From Carthagonibacter sp032251515 (GTDB lineage: Bacteria > Gemmatimonadota > Gemmatimonadetes > Palauibacterales > Palauibacteraceae), in NCBI GenBank assembly GCA_032251515.1, contig JAVVDU010000020.1, positions 1 through 44,237 of the forward strand: 44,237 nt of DNA. The letters are read 5' to 3'. Below the pieces are notes generated by a model. It saw nothing but the letters and a program-made list of their open reading frames with translations, did no database searches and was not told the origin of the DNA. Position 1 is the first letter of the stretch; each line of letters opens with the position of its first letter. Positions 14,330 through 24,877 of this stretch are shown here, one piece after another. The position numbers and the translations under genes are program-made.

Positions 14330-15876
14330 GCATGCGGGAGAAGCTGACGCAGCTGGAAGAGGCGCGGCGCCGGACCCTGGAGGGGGGCGGGCCGGAGCGG
14401 CTCGCGCGCCAGCACGAGCGCGGCAAGCTCGGCGCGCGCGAGCGACTCGATGTGCTCCTCGATCGCGGCTCCTTCGTGGAGCTGGACCGCTTCGTCGAAC
14501 ACCGCTGCACGGACTTCGGCCTCGAGCGTCAGCGGGTCCCCGGCGACGGCGTGGTGACCGGGTACGGCCGCGTCGAGGGCCGCATCGTCTACGTGTTCAG
14601 CCAGGACTTCACGGTGTTCGGCGGCTCCCTGTCGGAGGCGCACGCCGAGAAGATCTGCAAGGTCGTGGACCTCGCCCTGCGCAACGGGGCTCCGGTGATC
14701 GGGCTGAACGACTCGGGTGGGGCCCGCATCCAGGAGGGCGTGGCCTCGCTGGGCGGCTACGCGGAGTTGTTCTGGCGCAACACGCTCGCATCGGGCGTCG
14801 TGCCGCAGATCAGCGCGATCCTCGGGCCGTGCGCGGGCGGTGCGGTCTACTCGCCGGCCATCACGGACTTCGTGTTCATGGTGGAGGGGATCAGTCACAT
14901 GTTCGTCACCGGACCCAACGTCGTCCGCACGGTGACGCACGAGGAGGTGGGGTTCGAGGACCTGGGCGGGGCGCGCGTGCACGCCACCAAGTCGGGCGTC
15001 GCGCACGTCTCCCGGAACTCCGAGATCGAGTGCCTGGAGGCGATCCGCGCGCTTCTTTCCTTCCTGCCGGCGAACAACCGGGAGGATCCGCCCGTGCGGG
15101 CCACCGACGACCCCGCGGACCGGGCCGAGGAGGACCTGCTCGACATCGTGCCGGACCAGCCGAACCAGCCGTACGACATGCACGACGTCCTGGCGCGGAT
15201 CGTGGACGACGGCGGGTTCTTCGAGATCCACGCGGGGTTCGCCCCGAACCTGATCACGGGCTTCGCGCGGCTCGGCGGCCGGCCGGTCGGCATCGTGGCG
15301 AATCAGCCGTCCGTGCTGGCGGGCGTGCTCGACATCGACGCGAGCCGCAAGGGCGCGCGGTTCGTGAGGTTCTGCGATGCCTTCAACATCCCGCTCGTCA
15401 CGTTCGAGGACGTGCCGGGCTTCCTGCCGGGCGTGACCCAGGAGCACGGCGGGATCATCGTGCACGGCGCGAAGCTCCTGTTCGCCTACTGCGAGGCCAC
15501 GGTCCCGAAGCTGACCGTCATCACGCGGAAGGCGTACGGCGGGGCCTACGACGTCATGTCGTCCAAGCACATCCGGGGCGACCTGAACCTCGCGTGGCCC
15601 ACGGCCGAGATCGCCGTCATGGGGCCGAAGGGGGCGGTGGAGATCCTGCACCGCAAGGAGCTGGCCGAGGCGGAGGACCCGGCGGCGCGCGCCGCCGAGC
15701 TCGAGGCTTCCTTCCGGGAGCGGTTCGCCAATCCGTACCTCGCGGCGCGCCGGGGCTTCCTGGACGACGTGATCGATCCGCGCGAGACGCGGGCGCGCCT
15801 CATCTCCGGCCTCGAGATGCTGGCCGGGAAGCGGGACCGCGGCCTGCCGCGCAAGCACGGCAACATCCCGCTGTGA
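14326..15876 (+). CDS. pccB: Acyl-CoA carboxylase carboxyltransferase (propionyl-CoA carboxylase beta type)
   Basis: A 516-residue carboxyltransferase with both crotonase-fold halves. It moves the carboxyl group from biotin to an acyl-CoA. Visible motifs are NDSGGARIQEGVASLGGYAE and GPCAGGAVYSPA in the N half, FEDVPGFLPGVTQEHGGII and AYGGAYDVMSSKH in the C half, and the C-terminal KHGNIPL that is typical of propionyl-CoA carboxylase beta. The mutase gene downstream supports propionyl-CoA as substrate. The ATG overlaps the previous stop by four bases. The biotin carboxylase begins eight bases after its stop codon, so this is one operon. Confidence 0.93.
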   Translation: MSMREKLTQLEEARRRTLEGGGPERLARQHERGKLGARERLDVLLDRGSFVELDRFVEHRCTDFGLERQRVPGDGVVTGYGRVEGRIVYVFSQDFTVFGGSLSEAHAEKICKVVDLALRNGAPVIGLNDSGGARIQEGVASLGGYAELFWRNTLASGVVPQISAILGPCAGGAVYSPAITDFVFMVEGISHMFVTGPNVVRTVTHEEVGFEDLGGARVHATKSGVAHVSRNSEIECLEAIRALLSFLPANNREDPPVRATDDPADRAEEDLLDIVPDQPNQPYDMHDVLARIVDDGGFFEIHAGFAPNLITGFARLGGRPVGIVANQPSVLAGVLDIDASRKGARFVRFCDAFNIPLVTFEDVPGFLPGVTQEHGGIIVHGAKLLFAYCEATVPKLTVITRKAYGGAYDVMSSKHIRGDLNLAWPTAEIAVMGPKGAVEILHRKELAEAEDPAARAAELEASFRERFANPYLAARRGFLDDVIDPRETRARLISGLEMLAGKRDRGLPRKHGNIPL

Positions 15877-15883
15877 GCGTTTC

Positions 15884-17221
15884 GTGACCTTCCGGAAGGT
15901 GCTGGTCGCGAACCGGGGCGAGATCGCCGTCCGGGTGGTGCGGGCCTGCCGCGAGCTGGACCTCGCGTCGGTGGCCGTGCACTCCGATGTCGACGAGTTC
16001 TCCCCCCACGTGCTGCTCGCCGACGAGGCCGTGCCGATCGGACCGGCGCCGGCNNNNNNNNNNNNNNNNNNNNNNNNNNNNNNNNNNNNNNNNNNNNNNN
16101 NNNNNNNNNNNNNNNNNNNNNNNNNNNNNNNNNNNNNNNNNNNNNNNNNNNNNCGGGAGGTGGGCTTTCCCGTGCTCGTGAAGGCGGCGGCGGGCGGCGG
16201 CGGCAAGGGAATGCGCGTCGTCGAAGAGCCGGCCGGGTTCGAGCGGGCCTGGGAGGCGGCGAAGCGGGAAGCGCTTCAGGCATTTGGGGATGACCGCGTA
16301 TACCTCGAGCGCTTTCTGAAGGCACCGCGCCACGTGGAGATCCAAGTCCTGGCCGACGTGGCGGGCCGGACGGTCCATCTCGGCGAGCGGGAGTGCTCGA
16401 TCCAGCGGCGCCACCAGAAGCTGATCGAGGAGGCGCCCTCGCCGGCCGTGGACGCGCAGCTGCGCGCCCGCATGGGGGAGGTGGCGGTGGCGGCGGCGCG
16501 CGCCGTGGGCTACGTGGGCGCCGGCACCGTCGAGTTCCTGCTGGCGGGCGAGGAGTTCTACTTCCTCGAGATGAACACGCGGATCCAGGTCGAGCACCCG
16601 GTGACCGAGATGGTCACGGGCGTCGATCTCGTCCGCTGGCAGCTCCGCGTCGCCGCCGGCGAGCCGCTCGAACTCCCGGAGACCGCGCCGACTCCGCAGG
16701 GCCACGCCATCGAGTGCCGCATCGGCGGAGAGGATCCGTTCGCCGGTTTCGTGCCCTCCACGGGTCGCATCCTGTCGCTGGACGTGCCGGCCGGGCCCGG
16801 CGTCCGCTGGGACGCTGGCATCGCGTCCGGTTTCGAGGTCGGGCCGCACTACGATCCGCTGCTCGCGAAGCTCGTGGTGCACGGAGCGACGCGCGAGGAG
16901 GCGATCGCGCGGATGCGCAGGGCGCTGCGCGAGCTCCGGATCGAGGGGATCCGCACCACGCAGCCGTTCCATCTCGCGGTCATGGACGAGCCGGACTTCC
17001 GGGCCGGAGCCCTGTCGATCCGCTATCTCGACGACCACCCGGACCTGCTGCACGGAGCCGTCTCGCGGGCCCAGGCCGACGCCGCGGCGATCGCGGCGGC
17101 CCTGCTGGAGCACGGGACGCGAGACGGGGAGATCGTCCGGCCGGGCGCGGCGGCGCCGGCGGCGTGCCGTGATTCCGGGGGGATCCCGGCGTGGCGGCAG
17201 GCGTTCGCGCCCGGCCCGTGA
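15884..17221 (+). CDS. Biotin carboxylase subunit of acyl-CoA carboxylase (internal assembly gap)
   Basis: An ATP-grasp biotin carboxylase. The N-terminus (KVLVANRGEIAVRVVRACRE) and the part after the gap (KAAAGGGGKGM, QVLADVAGRTVHLGERECS, FLEMNTRIQVEHPVTEMVTG) are unmistakable. It carboxylates the biotin of the carrier protein encoded at 18570. The gap at 16054-16153 removes the N-domain linker and early B domain. By comparison with the E. coli enzyme about 95 residues are absent, so the true gap is nearer 290 bases than 100. The frame is kept across the Ns by luck. The GTG start is eight bases after pccB. It ends in a low-complexity tail and overlaps the methyltransferase gene by four bases. 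Confidence 0.93.
   Translation: MTFRKVLVANRGEIAVRVVRACRELDLASVAVHSDVDEFSPHVLLADEAVPIGPAPXXXXXXXXXXXXXXXXXXXXXXXXXXXXXXXXXXREVGFPVLVKAAAGGGGKGMRVVEEPAGFERAWEAAKREALQAFGDDRVYLERFLKAPRHVEIQVLADVAGRTVHLGERECSIQRRHQKLIEEAPSPAVDAQLRARMGEVAVAAARAVGYVGAGTVEFLLAGEEFYFLEMNTRIQVEHPVTEMVTGVDLVRWQLRVAAGEPLELPETAPTPQGHAIECRIGGEDPFAGFVPSTGRILSLDVPAGPGVRWDAGIASGFEVGPHYDPLLAKLVVHGATREEAIARMRRALRELRIEGIRTTQPFHLAVMDEPDFRAGALSIRYLDDHPDLLHGAVSRAQADAAAIAAALLEHGTRDGEIVRPGAAAPAACRDSGGIPAWRQAFAPGP
16054..16153. other. Assembly gap (100 Ns) inside biotin carboxylase
   Basis: The flanks do not overlap, so sequence is really missing. Family comparison suggests roughly 290 bases are absent. Confidence 0.95.
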
Positions 17222-18573
17222 GCCCCGCGGCGGTCGGCGACCCCGTCCCGGGGGCGGAGGTCGAACTCGACATCGACGCCATCGCGGCCGGCGGCGAGGG
17301 CGTGGGGCGCACGGCGGAGGGCCGCGTCGTGTTCGTGGCGCGCACGGCGCCCGGCGACCGCGTCGCGGCCACGCTGCGCCAGGTCCGCCCGCGCTGGGCC
17401 CGGGCGACGCTCGAGCGAGTCCTGCGGCCGGGACCGGAGCGGCACGAGCCGCCGTGTCCCCTCTACGACCGGTGCGGCGGCTGCGACCTGCAGCACCTCG
17501 CCGCCCCCGCGCAGCGGGCCGCCAAGCGGGACATCGTCCGCCAGGCGCTGCGGCGCATCGGCGGTGTGGCGCCCGAGGTCGGGGCCGTCGAGACGGCCGG
17601 CGAGGACCTCGGCTACCGCAACCGGCTCCGGTTCACGCTCCGGCGGGACGGGGAGGAGGAGAGCCGCGTGACGGCGGGATTTCACCGCCTCGCGGCGCCG
17701 TCCGAGGTGCTGGACGTGCCCGACTGCCCGCTCGGCGAGGCGGCGCTGCGGCAGGCCTGGCGGGCGCTCCGCGACGCCTGGGGACCGGGCGCGGCGGCCC
17801 TTCCCGGAGGATCGGAACTGCAGGTCACGCTGCGGACCGGCGCGGACGGCGCCCTGGCCCTGCACGTCCGCGGCGGAGACCCTGCCCGACCCGGCGACCC
17901 GGCGGCGGTGCGCGCCGCGCTGCCCGGCCTCTCCTCCTACGTGTGGGACGACGCGTCCGGCGGCAGGTCCGTGCCGGTGGGCGATGCGACCTGGCCGGAT
18001 CGCTGGGACGGGATCGAGTTCCGGCTGGGGCCGGAGGTGTTCCTGCAGGCGAATCGCGCCGTGGCACGGCGGATCGACGAGGCCCTGGAGGAGTTCGCCG
18101 CTCCGCTGACCGGCCTGCGCGTGTCGGACCTGTACGCCGGCGCCGGCGCGCGGGCGATCCGCTGGGCGCGGGCTGGGGCCGAGGTGACGGCGGTCGAGCT
18201 GGACCGGGTGGCGTGCGAGGCGGGCCGCGCGGCGGCCGAGCGGGCGGGTGCCCGGCTGCGCTTCCTGCGCGGGCGGGTGGAGGACCTGCTGCCGCGCGTC
18301 CTCGCGGCGGACCTGGTGATCGCGAATCCGCCGCGGGCCGGCATGACCGCCCCGGTGACGGCCGCGCTCGCCGCGGCGGAGCGCCCGCGCCGCCTCGCCT
18401 GCGTCAGTTGCGACCCGGCGACGCTGGCGCGCGATCTCGGCCGGCTGGCGCCCACGTGGCGGGTGGATGAGGTCCGCGTGTACGACGCCTTTCCGCAGAC
18501 CGGCCACGTCGAGACGGTGGCGTTCCTGCGCCGCCGCGAGGACGCGGACCACCCGCGCGAAGGGACGCCATGA
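17218..18573 (+). CDS. Class I SAM-dependent RNA uracil-C5 methyltransferase (RlmD/TrmA family)
   Basis: A 451-residue protein with a TRAM domain (DIDAIAAGGEGVGR at 19-31), an iron-sulfur cysteine cluster (C80, C86 and C89 in CPLYDRCGGC, with a fourth cysteine in VPDCPLGE) and a Rossmann methyltransferase domain (DLYAGAGARAI, NPPRAGM, catalytic Cys in CVSCDPATLARDL). The family adds the methyl of m5U to 23S rRNA (RlmD/RlmCD) or tRNA (TrmA); the TRAM domain and cluster favour a 23S rRNA enzyme. The GTG at 17218 gives the four-base overlap seen at most junctions here; an in-frame GTG at 17191 is possible. It is oddly placed between two subunit genes of the carboxylase. Confidence 0.9.
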   Translation: MSPAAVGDPVPGAEVELDIDAIAAGGEGVGRTAEGRVVFVARTAPGDRVAATLRQVRPRWARATLERVLRPGPERHEPPCPLYDRCGGCDLQHLAAPAQRAAKRDIVRQALRRIGGVAPEVGAVETAGEDLGYRNRLRFTLRRDGEEESRVTAGFHRLAAPSEVLDVPDCPLGEAALRQAWRALRDAWGPGAAALPGGSELQVTLRTGADGALALHVRGGDPARPGDPAAVRAALPGLSSYVWDDASGGRSVPVGDATWPDRWDGIEFRLGPEVFLQANRAVARRIDEALEEFAAPLTGLRVSDLYAGAGARAIRWARAGAEVTAVELDRVACEAGRAAAERAGARLRFLRGRVEDLLPRVLAADLVIANPPRAGMTAPVTAALAAAERPRRLACVSCDPATLARDLGRLAPTWRVDEVRVYDAFPQTGHVETVAFLRRREDADHPREGTP

Positions 18574-19094
18574 AGTACTTTGTCACGGTCGACGGAACGA
18601 CGCGCGAGGTGGAGGTGGCGGACGGCCGCATCCGGCTGGATGGCAAAGAGATCGCCGCACACCTGGCGAGCCTGCCGGGCAGCGATCGCCGGCACCTCCG
18701 CGTCGACGGCGGGTCGGTCGGCCTGTTCGCGCGCCGGGACCGCGACGGCGAGAGCTGGGTCCTCGAGCTGGAGGGCCGCACGTTCCGGGCGATCGTCGAG
18801 GACGAGCGCCGGCGCAGGGTGCGCGAACTGGCGTCCGCGGGCCGTCCGGCGGCGCTCCAGGTCGAGGTCCGGGCTCCCATGCCCGGGCTCGTCGTCCGGA
18901 TCGAGATCGGGACGGGCGACCGCGTGGAAGAGGGTGATCCCCTCGTCGTGGTGGAGGCGATGAAGATGGAGAACGAACTGCGCGCCCCGGCGGCGGGACG
19001 CGTCGCCGAGGTCCGGGTCGAGCCCGGCCGCACGGTGGAACGTGACGAGATCCTGGTCGTCCTCCTTCCCGGGGACGGACCGGAGGAGGAATAG
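18570..19094 (+). CDS. Biotin carboxyl carrier subunit of acyl-CoA carboxylase
   Basis: A 174-residue protein whose last 75 residues are a biotinyl domain: VRAPMPGLVVRIEIGTGDRV, then EAMKMENELRAP with the biotinylated lysine at residue 132. The first 95 residues are the carrier's docking part found in propionyl- and other acyl-CoA carboxylases. It shuttles carboxybiotin between the biotin carboxylase and the carboxyltransferase encoded upstream. The ATG overlaps the stop of the methyltransferase gene by four bases, and the mutase gene starts right after its stop, which links biotin-dependent carboxylation to methylmalonyl-CoA isomerisation in one transcript. Confidence 0.94.
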   Translation: MKYFVTVDGTTREVEVADGRIRLDGKEIAAHLASLPGSDRRHLRVDGGSVGLFARRDRDGESWVLELEGRTFRAIVEDERRRRVRELASAGRPAALQVEVRAPMPGLVVRIEIGTGDRVEEGDPLVVVEAMKMENELRAPAAGRVAEVRVEPGRTVERDEILVVLLPGDGPEEE

Positions 19095-19095
19095 C

Positions 19096-20667
<1,572 letters not shown>

Positions 20668-20707
20668 AACCGGCCGGCAGGCCGCGAAACGGAGATCGAG
20701 TACGGGA

Positions 20708-21025
20708 ATGCCTACCTACGAATACGAGTGCACGTCCTGCGGGCACGCCTTCGAGCGGTTCCAGGGGATCAACGAGGAACCGCTGCGGACCTGCCCCGAG
20801 TGCGAGGGCGAGGTGCGCCGTCTGATCTCGAGCGGCGGCGGGCTGGTGTTCAAGGGCAGCGGCTTCTACGCGACCGACTACCGCCGGGGCTCGCCCCCCA
20901 AGGAAAGCGAAGGCGGCGAGAGCGCGACGAAGGCTTCCGGCGGTGACGGGTCATCCGGATCGTCGCCGGCCGGGCCCGCGGCGGACGGCAAGAGCCGAAA
21001 GAGCGGGACCGATGGCGTCGACTGA
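20708..21025 (+). CDS. FmdB family zinc-ribbon protein
   Basis: A 105-residue protein starting MPTYEYECTSCGHAFERFQ with a second pair in LRTCPECEG, the two CxxC knuckles of the FmdB putative-regulator family. The fold binds one zinc; the role is unknown in most bacteria. After about residue 60 it becomes a Ser/Gly/Lys-rich disordered tail. Its last 14 bases overlap the argS start in another frame, so it is the lead gene of the argS-purM-rib operon. The ATG follows a short 40-base spacer after the mutase gene. Confidence 0.88.
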   Translation: MPTYEYECTSCGHAFERFQGINEEPLRTCPECEGEVRRLISSGGGLVFKGSGFYATDYRRGSPPKESEGGESATKASGGDGSSGSSPAGPAADGKSRKSGTDGVD

Positions 21026-22718
21026 GGCCGCGTCCCCGGCCTCGCCCGCCCTCCTCGCGGCGCTGCGCAGGGCCGCGAGGGACATCGGGGCGCCGGACGA
21101 CTTCGAGCCCGGCGTGGAGCGGCCGGCGGATCCCGCGCACGGGGACCTCGCCTCGAACGCCGCCCTCGTGCTCGCCCGCGCCCTGCGGCGCCGCCCGCGT
21201 GACATCGCGGAGGACCTGGCCGCCCGGCTCGACGCGGACGCCGCGGGGCTGGCGTCCGTAGAGGTGGCCGGGCCCGGCTTCCTGAACTTCCGTCTCGACG
21301 ACGGGATCCTGTGGCGGGGCCTCGTCGCCTCCATCCTGGCCGGAGACGGGTGGGGCCGCACCCGGGCCGCCGCACCGGAGAAGATCAACGTGGAGTTCGT
21401 GTCGGCGAACCCCACGGGCCCGCTGCACGTGGCGCACGGCCGCGGTGCGGCGATCGGGGACGCGGCGGCGTCGCTCCTCGAGTGGACGGGCCACGAGGTG
21501 TGCCGCGAGTTCTACGTGAACGACGCGGGACGGCAGATCGAGCTGCTCGGACGCTCGGTCGCCGCGCGCCTCGCCGAGGCGGAGGGCCGCGAGGCGGAGA
21601 TCCCCGAGGGCGGCTACCTGGGCGACTACGTGGCCGACATCGCGGCCCGGATCGCCGCGGACGCCGCCGCAGCGCTCCCTGACCCGTCGGCGCCGGAGCG
21701 CGACGGCCGGCTCGCCGATCTCGCCGCCGCGCTGCTGCGCGAGGAGCAGGAGGCGGATCTCGCGGCGTTCGGCGTCCGCTTCGACCGCTGGGCCTCGGAG
21801 CGCTCCCTGTTCGCCGAAGGTCAGGTGGAGGCGCTCCTGTCCGAGCTCGAGTCGCGAGGCGGCGCCTACCGGGCCGACGGGGCGCTGTGGCTCCGCACCT
21901 CGGCGCACGGGGACGAGAAGGACCGCGTCCTCGTGAAGAGCGACGGAAGCCACACCTACTTCGCATCCGACATCGCCTACCATCTCGACAAGAAGCGCCG
22001 CGGCTTCGACCGGGCGATCGACGTGTGGGGAGCGGACCACCACGGTCACGTGGCGCGCATGCGGGCCGCGCTGGCGGCGGGCGGCGTGGACCCGGACTTC
22101 CTCGAGGTGCTGATCCTCCAGCTCGTCACGGTGCTGCGTGACGGCGCGGAAGTGCGCATGAGCAAGCGCGCCGGGACGTTCGTCACGCTGCGCGAGCTGC
22201 TGGACGAGACCGGTCCGGACGTGGCCCGCTACTTCTTCCTCATGCGCCGCGCCGAGGTTCCGATGACCTTCGACCTGGACCTGGCGCTCGACACGTCGGA
22301 GAAGAACCCCGTCTACAAGGTCCAGTACGCACACGCCCGCATGTGCCGGATCTTCGAGCGTGGCGGGGTGGACCCGGCGGAGCTCGCGGTCGACGAGGCG
22401 GAGCTCGCGGCACTGCGCCGGCCGGCGGAGCGCCGCGTGGCGAAGACTCTGCTGCGCCTGCCAGAGGTGGTGGCGGGCGCCGCGGCGGCGCGTGCTCCCT
22501 ACCAGGTGTGCGCGTTCCTCGACGAGCTGGCCGGCGCGGTGAACGCCTGGTACCACGAGGGCAACGTGGACCCGGCCGCCCGGGTGCTCGCCGACGGCCC
22601 GGCCCGGCGGGCGCGGCTGTCGCTGGCCGATGCGGCTCGCCGGACGCTGCGGCAGGGACTGCGCGTGCTGGGCATCTCCGCCCCGGAGCAGATGTGGAGG
22701 GAGGAGGAGGCGTCGTGA
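21012..22718 (+). CDS. argS: Arginyl-tRNA synthetase
   Basis: A 568-residue class I synthetase that charges tRNA-Arg. The N-terminal additional domain is followed by INVEFVSANPTGPLHVAHGRG, whose HVAHGRG is the HIGH motif, and later by VRMSKRAGTFVTL, the KMSK equivalent. The DALR anticodon-binding domain lies at the C-terminus (VQYAHARMCRIFE onward). Length is normal. It overlaps the fmdB-like gene by 14 bases and purM by four. Confidence 0.97.
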   Translation: MASTEAASPASPALLAALRRAARDIGAPDDFEPGVERPADPAHGDLASNAALVLARALRRRPRDIAEDLAARLDADAAGLASVEVAGPGFLNFRLDDGILWRGLVASILAGDGWGRTRAAAPEKINVEFVSANPTGPLHVAHGRGAAIGDAAASLLEWTGHEVCREFYVNDAGRQIELLGRSVAARLAEAEGREAEIPEGGYLGDYVADIAARIAADAAAALPDPSAPERDGRLADLAAALLREEQEADLAAFGVRFDRWASERSLFAEGQVEALLSELESRGGAYRADGALWLRTSAHGDEKDRVLVKSDGSHTYFASDIAYHLDKKRRGFDRAIDVWGADHHGHVARMRAALAAGGVDPDFLEVLILQLVTVLRDGAEVRMSKRAGTFVTLRELLDETGPDVARYFFLMRRAEVPMTFDLDLALDTSEKNPVYKVQYAHARMCRIFERGGVDPAELAVDEAELAALRRPAERRVAKTLLRLPEVVAGAAAARAPYQVCAFLDELAGAVNAWYHEGNVDPAARVLADGPARRARLSLADAARRTLRQGLRVLGISAPEQMWREEEAS

Positions 22719-23761
22719 CCGGAGAGGCCCCGAAGCGGGTACTGACGTACCGGGACGCCGGCGTGGACCTCGACGCGGCCGGGGAGCTCACGGACCGCCT
22801 GGCGGCCGTCGTCGAGGCGACACGGACGGCCGGGGTGGCATCCGGGTTCGGGTCGTTCGGGGGACGCTTCCGCCTGCCGGCCGACTCGGAGCTCGTGGCG
22901 AGCGCCGACGGCGTGGGCACGAAGGTGCTGGTCGCGGCGCGCGCCGGCGTGCACGGCACGGTGGGCGAGGACCTCGTGAACCACTGCGTGAACGACATCC
23001 TCGCCGAGGGGGCCGAGCCGCTGTTCTTCCTCGACTACTTCGCGTGCGGCCGGCTCGACCCCGACGTGGCCGTGGCGGTGGTCGAGGGAGTGGCGCGCGG
23101 GTGCGTCCGCAACGGCTGCGCGCTGCTCGGCGGCGAGACGGCCGAGATGCCGGACGTGTACGGGCCGGGCGAGTACGACCTGGCCGGGTTCATCGTGGGC
23201 CGCCGCCGCTTTCCCCTGCCGGGCCGGGACGGCGTGGAGGCGGGCGACGTGCTCGTGGGCCTCCCGTCCTCGGGGCTGCACACGAACGGATACAGCCTGG
23301 CGCGGCGGATCTTCGCGGACCGGCTCGGGCTGGCGCTGGACGATTCGTGCCCGGGCCTGGGCGAGGAGACGGTGGCCCGGGCGCTGCTGCGGGTCCACCT
23401 GTCCTATCTCGACGTCCTGCGCCCCGGCCTCGAGGCCGGCCGCATTCGCGCCCTCGCCCACATCACCGGGGGCGGAATCCCCGGCAACCTGGCGCGCGTG
23501 CTGCCGCCGCACCTCGATGCCGTGGTGCGGCTCGACGCCTGGGAGACGCCGCCCCTGTTCGCCCTGCTGGCCGAGGCGGCGGGCCTGAACGACGCCGAGT
23601 TGTACCGGACCTGGAACATGGGACTCGGGATGGTGGCGATCGTCGGCGCCGGCGAGGCGGAGGCGCTGCTCGCCGGGTCCGAACTGGCCGGGACGGGGGC
23701 GGTAGCCTGCGGTCACGTCGAGCCGGGGGAGGGCCGGGTGCGGCTGGAGCGGGGCGGATGA
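22715..23761 (+). CDS. purM: Phosphoribosylformylglycinamidine cyclo-ligase (AIR synthetase)
   Basis: A 348-residue enzyme of purine synthesis that closes the imidazole ring of aminoimidazole ribonucleotide using ATP. Typical motifs are LTYRDAGVDLDAA at the start, SADGVGTKVLVA, HCVNDILAEGAEPLFFLDY, LLGGETAEMPDVY and HITGGGIPGNL. Start GTG overlaps the argS stop by four bases and the stop overlaps ribD by four. Being next to riboflavin genes fits a purine-derived precursor pathway (GTP feeds riboflavin synthesis). Confidence 0.97.
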   Translation: MTGEAPKRVLTYRDAGVDLDAAGELTDRLAAVVEATRTAGVASGFGSFGGRFRLPADSELVASADGVGTKVLVAARAGVHGTVGEDLVNHCVNDILAEGAEPLFFLDYFACGRLDPDVAVAVVEGVARGCVRNGCALLGGETAEMPDVYGPGEYDLAGFIVGRRRFPLPGRDGVEAGDVLVGLPSSGLHTNGYSLARRIFADRLGLALDDSCPGLGEETVARALLRVHLSYLDVLRPGLEAGRIRALAHITGGGIPGNLARVLPPHLDAVVRLDAWETPPLFALLAEAAGLNDAELYRTWNMGLGMVAIVGAGEAEALLAGSELAGTGAVACGHVEPGEGRVRLERGG

Positions 23762-24876
23762 GCGGAGCCGACCTCGACGCCCGGCGGATGCGGCGCGCGC
23801 TGACGCTCGCCGCCCGGGGCGTGGGGCGCGTGTCGCCGAACCCCCTCGTCGGCGCGGTCGTGGTCGACGCGGCGGGCGAGGTGGCGGGTGAAGGCGCCCA
23901 CGAGCGGTTCGGAGGGCCGCACGCCGAGGTCGCGGCGCTCCGCGCGGCGGGGGAGCGGGCGCGCGGCGGAACGCTCTACGTGAGCCTCGAGCCGTGCGCG
24001 CACCACGGGAAGACTCCGCCGTGCACCGATGCGATCCTCGCCGCCGGCCTGCACGCCGTGGTGTACGCGGTGCGCGATCCCGATCCCGCGGCTCGCGGCG
24101 GGGGAGAGGTGCTGCGGCGATCCGGGCTCGAGGTCCGGGAGGGCGTGCTGCGCGGGCGGGCGGTGCGCCGGAACCTGCCGTTCTTCTGGTGGCAGCGCCG
24201 GCGCGCGCCCTTCGTGGTGCTCAAGCTCGCGCTGTCGATGGACGGCCGGATCGCCGGGCGGGCGGGCCGGCGGACGGCGCTGACCGGCCCGCGGGCGGCC
24301 CGGGCGACGATGCGCCTGCGGGCGACCAGCGACGCGATCCTCGTCGGGGGCGGCACCGCGCGGGTCGACGATCCGCTGCTCACGGTCCGCTCCGGCGACG
24401 TGGCGCGCCCGCCGGTGCGGGTGGTGCTCGACTCGCGGGCTCGCCTCGCGCCGGAGAGTCGGCTCGTCCGGAGCGTGGACGAGGCGCCGCTGCTGGTGTT
24501 CACGGCGCCCGATGCGGACCCGGCGCGGCAGGAGGCGCTGCGCGCCGCGGGCTGCGAGCTCGAGGCCGTGCCGCGAGACCCCGCGGGCGGGCTCGAGCCG
24601 GCGGCCGTCCTCGCGCGGCTCGGCGAGCGGGGCGTGCGGAAGGTCCTGTGCGAGGGCGGTGGCGAGCTGGCGGGGAGCCTGCTGGCGCGCGGCCTCGTGC
24701 AGCGCGTGCGCCTGCACGTAGCGCCGGTCGTGCTCGGGCCGGGCGGGGTACCGGCGTTCGGAGTCGCGGGGAGCGTGGGGCCGGAGTGGAGGCTGCGGCG
24801 CGTGCGCCGCCTGGGGCGGGACGCGGGGATCGAGTGGGAGCACGAAGCGGTCGGCGAGCTGCTGAGGGAGGTCTGA
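23758..24876 (+). CDS. ribD: Bifunctional pyrimidine deaminase/reductase of riboflavin synthesis
   Basis: A 372-residue two-domain enzyme. The N-terminal deaminase domain has the zinc motif PHAEVAAL (His55, Glu57) with EPCAHHGKTPPC (Cys80, Cys89). The C-terminal reductase domain has KLALSMDGRIAG, ILVGGGTARVDDP and LCEGGGELAGSLL. Together they convert the first pyrimidine intermediate to the ribityl-amino-uracil phosphate. The ATG overlaps the purM stop by four bases. There is no room for an FMN riboswitch before it, since the operon runs in from argS-purM. Next gene starts one base after its stop. Confidence 0.96.
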   Translation: MSGADLDARRMRRALTLAARGVGRVSPNPLVGAVVVDAAGEVAGEGAHERFGGPHAEVAALRAAGERARGGTLYVSLEPCAHHGKTPPCTDAILAAGLHAVVYAVRDPDPAARGGGEVLRRSGLEVREGVLRGRAVRRNLPFFWWQRRRAPFVVLKLALSMDGRIAGRAGRRTALTGPRAARATMRLRATSDAILVGGGTARVDDPLLTVRSGDVARPPVRVVLDSRARLAPESRLVRSVDEAPLLVFTAPDADPARQEALRAAGCELEAVPRDPAGGLEPAAVLARLGERGVRKVLCEGGGELAGSLLARGLVQRVRLHVAPVVLGPGGVPAFGVAGSVGPEWRLRRVRRLGRDAGIEWEHEAVGELLREV

Positions 24877-24877
24877 G

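Noticed and set aside
23700..23757. FMN riboswitch before the riboflavin genes
   Set aside because: ribD overlaps purM by four bases and no conserved RFN element is seen upstream.
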